Of a stretch of DNA of 64,000 nucleotides, positions 61,225-64,000 are shown piece after piece. Position 1 is the first letter of the stretch. Each line of letters begins with the position of its first letter. The DNA comes from Desulfobacula sp. Its GTDB lineage: Bacteria > Desulfobacterota > Desulfobacteria > Desulfobacterales > Desulfobacteraceae. The stretch is from contig JAMPXP010000003.1 of NCBI GenBank assembly GCA_023701135.1, forward strand, positions 186,001 to 250,000. Reading direction: 5' to 3'. A program made the translations under genes and the position numbers. The notes under the pieces were generated by a model, which searched no databases, had not been told where the DNA came from, and was given only the letters and a program-made list of their open reading frames with translations.

Positions 61225-62814
61225 ATGAATACGGCCAACCTGAAATTGGAACTTTTATTTACCGACCGCAAACAGATTGTGGAGGATATCGCCGGGATTG
61301 TAAGTGCAAATGATTTGAATATTATTACCATGGAAGTGGAAAATAAAGAACAAAGAACCCTGGTTTATATTGAAACAAAAAGCTCCCGGTTTTCACCCTC
61401 CCATCCAACCATTATCAAATGCCTGGCAACCATACCGGACCTGATAGAGATCACCGAGATCCGTTCCATGCCCCAGGAGATCCGGGAAAAAAGATTAAAA
61501 ATTATTCTGGACAGCATCAGCGACGGTATTCTTTCCATTGATAAATTCGGCCATGTGACGACGATGAACCGGGTTGCAAAAAAAATACTGGGTTGGAATC
61601 CATTCGATATCCTTGGCAGGCATTTATCTGCTTTGCCCGCTGAAACCCTTGATTTGATGGACTGCCTCAAGGGAAGGAGTTTTCACAATATAAAAAAAAA
61701 TCTTATCACGCCCAACGGACGATTCCAGTTTTTTTCAACAGGTGTTCCGATCAGGGATATTACCGGAGAAATCACCGGGGCCGTTGAAATCATGCGGGAC
61801 ATGAAAGAAATCAGGGAACTTGCCCATGAGGTTACGCATCCTTCACAGTATTCTTTTACGGATATCATCGGTAAAAGTGCTGCCATTATGGATGCTGTCT
61901 CCTTTGCCCAAAAAATCGCCGGAACCTCCTCAATTGTTTCCATCCGGGGAGACAGCGGTACGGGCAAAGAATTATTTGCCCGTGCCATCCATATGGAGAG
62001 CGGCGTTAAAGGAGAATTTGTGGCCGTCAATTGCGCAGCCCTGCCTGAATCTTTGCTGGAAAGTGAATTGTTCGGCTATGAAAAGGGATCATTCACCGGA
62101 GCTGAAAAAAAAGGCAAACCAGGTTTGTTTGAAATAGCCGATAATGGAACCCTTTTTCTGGATGAGATTGCGGATATGCCCATGGGTGCTCAGGCTAAAA
62201 TTCTAAGGGTCATTCAGGAAAAAACGGTTCGAAGAATCGGCGGTATTAAAGAGATCCCGGTGAATACCCGGGTTATCACAGCAACCAGCAGGCTCATTGA
62301 ACAAATGATCAAGGACAATACCTTTAGGCAGGATCTGTATTACAGAATCAATGTATTACCCATTCATGTACCGCCGTTGAAAGAAAGATACGAAGATATT
62401 CCCCTGCTGGTGGACCATTTTTTATCCCGTGCGGCAAATCAGGCCGGCATTCATCCTAAAAAAATGTCGGATGCAGCTTTGAGTAAACTATTCCGCCATG
62501 ACTGGCCCGGCAATATCCGCGAATTAAAGAACGTTATTGAACGGGCTTCCATCATTACAGATAATGAGATTATCGATGAAGCGTATATTCTTTTCGGGCA
62601 TGATATCGAAAAAACCATAAAAGACCTTAAGTCGCATCATTTCAATGAACTCAGCGTCCATTCGCTCAAAGAAATGGTGGGTAGTTATGAAAAAGGTATT
62701 CTCAAGTCTGTTTTAAAACGATATCCCAGCATCAGACAAAGTGCCAGGGCCTTAAACATGTCTCACACCGCCATCATCAACAAGATAAAAAAATACGGCC
62801 TGGAATCTGAATAG
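61225..62814 (+). CDS. Sigma54-dependent regulator with ACT and PAS domains (TyrR-like layout)
   Basis: A 529-residue regulator. Residues 1-80 are an ACT-like ligand domain, 90-195 a PAS domain (DSISDGILSIDKFGHVTTMN), 212-440 the AAA+ domain with GDSGTGKE (242-249), GSFTGA (288-293) and FLDEIAD (311-317), and the C-terminus a Fis/TyrR-type HTH (SARALNMSHTAIINKIKKYG). GSFTGA is a tolerated form of the sigma54 loop, so it probably activates sigma54 promoters, unlike E. coli TyrR. The ACT domain suggests amino acid sensing. ATG 61225 is chosen, but its ribosome-binding site is weak. Confidence 0.9.
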   Translation: MNTANLKLELLFTDRKQIVEDIAGIVSANDLNIITMEVENKEQRTLVYIETKSSRFSPSHPTIIKCLATIPDLIEITEIRSMPQEIREKRLKIILDSISDGILSIDKFGHVTTMNRVAKKILGWNPFDILGRHLSALPAETLDLMDCLKGRSFHNIKKNLITPNGRFQFFSTGVPIRDITGEITGAVEIMRDMKEIRELAHEVTHPSQYSFTDIIGKSAAIMDAVSFAQKIAGTSSIVSIRGDSGTGKELFARAIHMESGVKGEFVAVNCAALPESLLESELFGYEKGSFTGAEKKGKPGLFEIADNGTLFLDEIADMPMGAQAKILRVIQEKTVRRIGGIKEIPVNTRVITATSRLIEQMIKDNTFRQDLYYRINVLPIHVPPLKERYEDIPLLVDHFLSRAANQAGIHPKKMSDAALSKLFRHDWPGNIRELKNVIERASIITDNEIIDEAYILFGHDIEKTIKDLKSHHFNELSVHSLKEMVGSYEKGILKSVLKRYPSIRQSARALNMSHTAIINKIKKYGLESE

Positions 62815-62815
62815 A

Positions 62816-63079
62816 TTATGCCCTCATTGTTCTTGCGTTCTGAGGCCGTCTTCTGTCGGTTCCCTTGCGCCGATTGGCTTTGAAAGAGAGGTTCACAATG
62901 ATACCTTCCCGAATGCTGCTTCTTCGATCTTTATTCTGTTTTCTTCTGTCCCTTTTAAACCGCCTGCTAACGGTTTTCCGTCTTTCGGGAAATCCGTTTA
63001 TCTCCTGGGGAGAATCAATGATTTCGGTTCGAACAGGTATTATTTTATAATCAAACATCACAATTTCTCTTAACGTCAT
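62816..63079 (-). CDS. Arg-rich small protein with RR repeats
   Basis: An 87-residue basic protein (ATG 63079; ATG 63058 is an alternative giving MFDYKIIPV). The middle repeats Arg-Arg pairs: ERRKTVSRRF, KRDRRKQNKDRRSS and NRRKGTDRRR. Such RRxxxDRR runs occur in short deltaproteobacterial proteins and beside PilZ domains, but no PilZ core is seen. Nucleic-acid or nucleotide binding is conceivable. It ends two bases from the convergent regulator stop. Confidence 0.55.
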   Translation of the reverse strand: MTLREIVMFDYKIIPVRTEIIDSPQEINGFPERRKTVSRRFKRDRRKQNKDRRSSIREGIIVNLSFKANRRKGTDRRRPQNARTMRA

Positions 63080-63134
63080 CAATATTTAAAATTCCCTACC
63101 TGTTCATTTGTATCGTCAACTGAGAAAAAAGACT

Positions 63135-63572
63135 TTAATTTTTCTTTTTTGAGTCCTCAATATACTGGTTGATTCTTAAAAATGGAATATAGAGGGTATC
63201 ACGTGTAAGAATGTGATTTATCAACCAATTTCTCATTTCTTCAATGACATCCAAGGTCAAGGAGTCTTCGTTTTCGGAAATCTCCCTGCGTAAACTGATG
63301 GATATTTTAGCAAACTGGCGATGCGCCTTGGCATGACTGTGAAAGTCCGGATATCCTTTTTTCTTTAAAAATTTTTCCTCGGTGCTGAAATACAATTTGC
63401 TGTATTCATTAATCTCTGTGATAACATTGATGCAGTCTTTGATATCGGTTTTTGATGACATCATATCAATAAGCTGATTAAATAATTCAAACATTTTTTT
63501 CTGGTGGATATCGATTTCTTCTACATCCACACTGTATTTTTTTTCCCAGTCAATCTTTTCGATATTTCCCAT
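63135..63572 (-). CDS. Hemerythrin-fold protein with altered iron ligands
   Basis: A 145-residue bacteriohemerythrin-like four-helix protein. ATG 63572 follows GGGAG by six bases. Aligning the standard pattern by eye, ligands Glu65, His80, His84, His120 and Asp125 are kept, while the first ligand His is Gln24 (a His sits one place earlier at 23) and the second is Tyr61 in LYFSTEE. The retained set is the three-His iron site plus both bridging carboxylates; the two-His site is lost. It overlaps the upstream small membrane gene by 23 bases. Confidence 0.85.
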   Translation of the reverse strand: MGNIEKIDWEKKYSVDVEEIDIHQKKMFELFNQLIDMMSSKTDIKDCINVITEINEYSKLYFSTEEKFLKKKGYPDFHSHAKAHRQFAKISISLRREISENEDSLTLDVIEEMRNWLINHILTRDTLYIPFLRINQYIEDSKKKN

Positions 63573-63768
63573 TTCCGTCTCCCTTATTTTTGTTTTCAAA
63601 CGATAACGTGCCAAGAACAACTGCTGAAATCAGAACAGCCAAAATTACCACAACGCTTATTCCACTTTTGCCGAATGCCGGATACACGATGAAAGGAACA
63701 ATGTATAAATATAGAATCATATGAAGGCTGCCGATAAAAAAAATTCTTAAGCTGATTCTTTTTTTCAT
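63550..63768 (-). CDS. 72-residue membrane protein between mpl and hemerythrin
   Basis: Two hydrophobic helices (about 8-31 and 36-57) and a basic, Lys/Asn/Gly tail. The start ATG directly abuts the mpl stop, and its end overlaps the hemerythrin gene by 23 bases, so the three are probably one transcript. A Pro in the first helix (YIVPFIVYPAF) is notable. No family recognised. Confidence 0.6.
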   Translation of the reverse strand: MKKRISLRIFFIGSLHMILYLYIVPFIVYPAFGKSGISVVVILAVLISAVVLGTLSFENKNKGDGNGKYRKD

Positions 63769-64000
63769 TTATATTTTTTCTAACAGTTTTTCATGTATAT
63801 TATCAAATCCGCCATTGGACATTATCAGAGCGAGATCCTTATCTTTTAATGTCAAGATCAAAAAATCCAGAAGCCTGTCCGTATCTTCAAAATAAAATGC
63901 CCGGACTCCTTTATTTTCAATATCCATGATCAGTTTCCGGATGGACAACCTTTCCTGATCCGGTATGTCTTTTTTGACGGAAGGCTCGCAGATACATACC
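63769..64000 (-). CDS. mpl: UDP-N-acetylmuramate:L-Ala-gamma-D-Glu-meso-DAP ligase, C-terminal end
   Basis: The last 76 codons of a Mur ligase whose 5' part lies beyond the right edge. The C-terminal signature IMSNGGFDNIHEKLLEKI matches Mpl (MSNGGFxxIHxKLL) better than MurC. Mpl attaches recycled murein tripeptide to UDP-MurNAc, which fits NamZ and MurU-AmgK upstream. The catalytic centre is not visible, so the assignment rests on the tail. Confidence 0.75.
   Translation of the reverse strand, partial: VCICEPSVKKDIPDQERLSIRKLIMDIENKGVRAFYFEDTDRLLDFLILTLKDKDLALIMSNGGFDNIHEKLLEKI

Noticed and set aside
1-64000. Insertion sequences, prophage genes, CRISPR repeats, tRNA or rRNA genes
   Set aside because: Gaps were read on both strands; no transposase, integrase, repeat array or cloverleaf-like sequence was found.

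Overview
The window looks like a chromosomal segment from a sulfate-reducing deltaproteobacterium (Desulfobacterota, most like the Desulfobacterales). The strongest sign is a complete Qrc menaquinone reductase operon (qrcABCD) next to a System II cytochrome c maturation pair. A spirochaete/planctomycete/delta-type EF-G, many ferredoxin-like proteins and several sigma54-type activators fit the same origin. I see no insertion sequence, prophage, CRISPR array, rRNA or tRNA gene. Genes are densely packed, often with overlapping starts and stops.

Layout. 1-4.1 kb: a FabH-like synthase cut by the left edge, a split NtrC-type regulator (receiver plus separate AAA-Fis protein), a 29-residue membrane microprotein not previously delimited here, and a DUF134/DUF5320 pair behind a perfect 28-bp palindrome. 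4.1-11.8 kb: the glycine cleavage system with lipoate supply (lpdA divergent from gcvT-gcvH-gcvPA-gcvPB-lipB-lipA). 11.8-19.3 kb: a minus-strand housekeeping run (rsmG; ileS-lspA-lgt-holA-pyk). 19.4-22.4 kb: fusA and a small P-loop ATPase. 22.4-29.7 kb: an acyltransferase/hydrolase fusion; a NIL-ferredoxin, mnmA, mtaB and ferredoxin series; a TerB-DnaJ protein. 29.7-40.3 kb: guaB-dnaE, a YciO-like gene, sppA, and hisC-cmk-rpsA. 40.4-49.5 kb: namZ-like gene, rnhA, plsB, a MurU-AmgK fusion, dapB and small genes. 49.5-61.1 kb: recD2, the qrc operon with an extra 52-residue membrane ORF, ccsA, resB and recD. 61.2-64 kb: an ACT-PAS sigma54 activator, an Arg-rich small protein, an altered hemerythrin, a small membrane protein and the 3' end of mpl.

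How the parts connect. Qrc passes electrons from periplasmic cytochromes into the menaquinone pool, and its multiheme subunit needs the CcsA/ResB machinery encoded just upstream. NamZ, MurU-AmgK and Mpl together sketch a cell-wall recycling route spread over about 24 kb. The gcv-lip cluster makes, lipoylates and re-oxidises the glycine cleavage complex. The most interesting leads are the hemerythrin that has lost exactly the two-histidine iron site, the Qrc-linked and DUF134-linked microproteins, the NIL-ferredoxin overlapped with the tRNA thiolase gene, the MurU-AmgK fusion, and recD translationally coupled to cytochrome c assembly. All functions are read from sequence motifs only; no database search was run.
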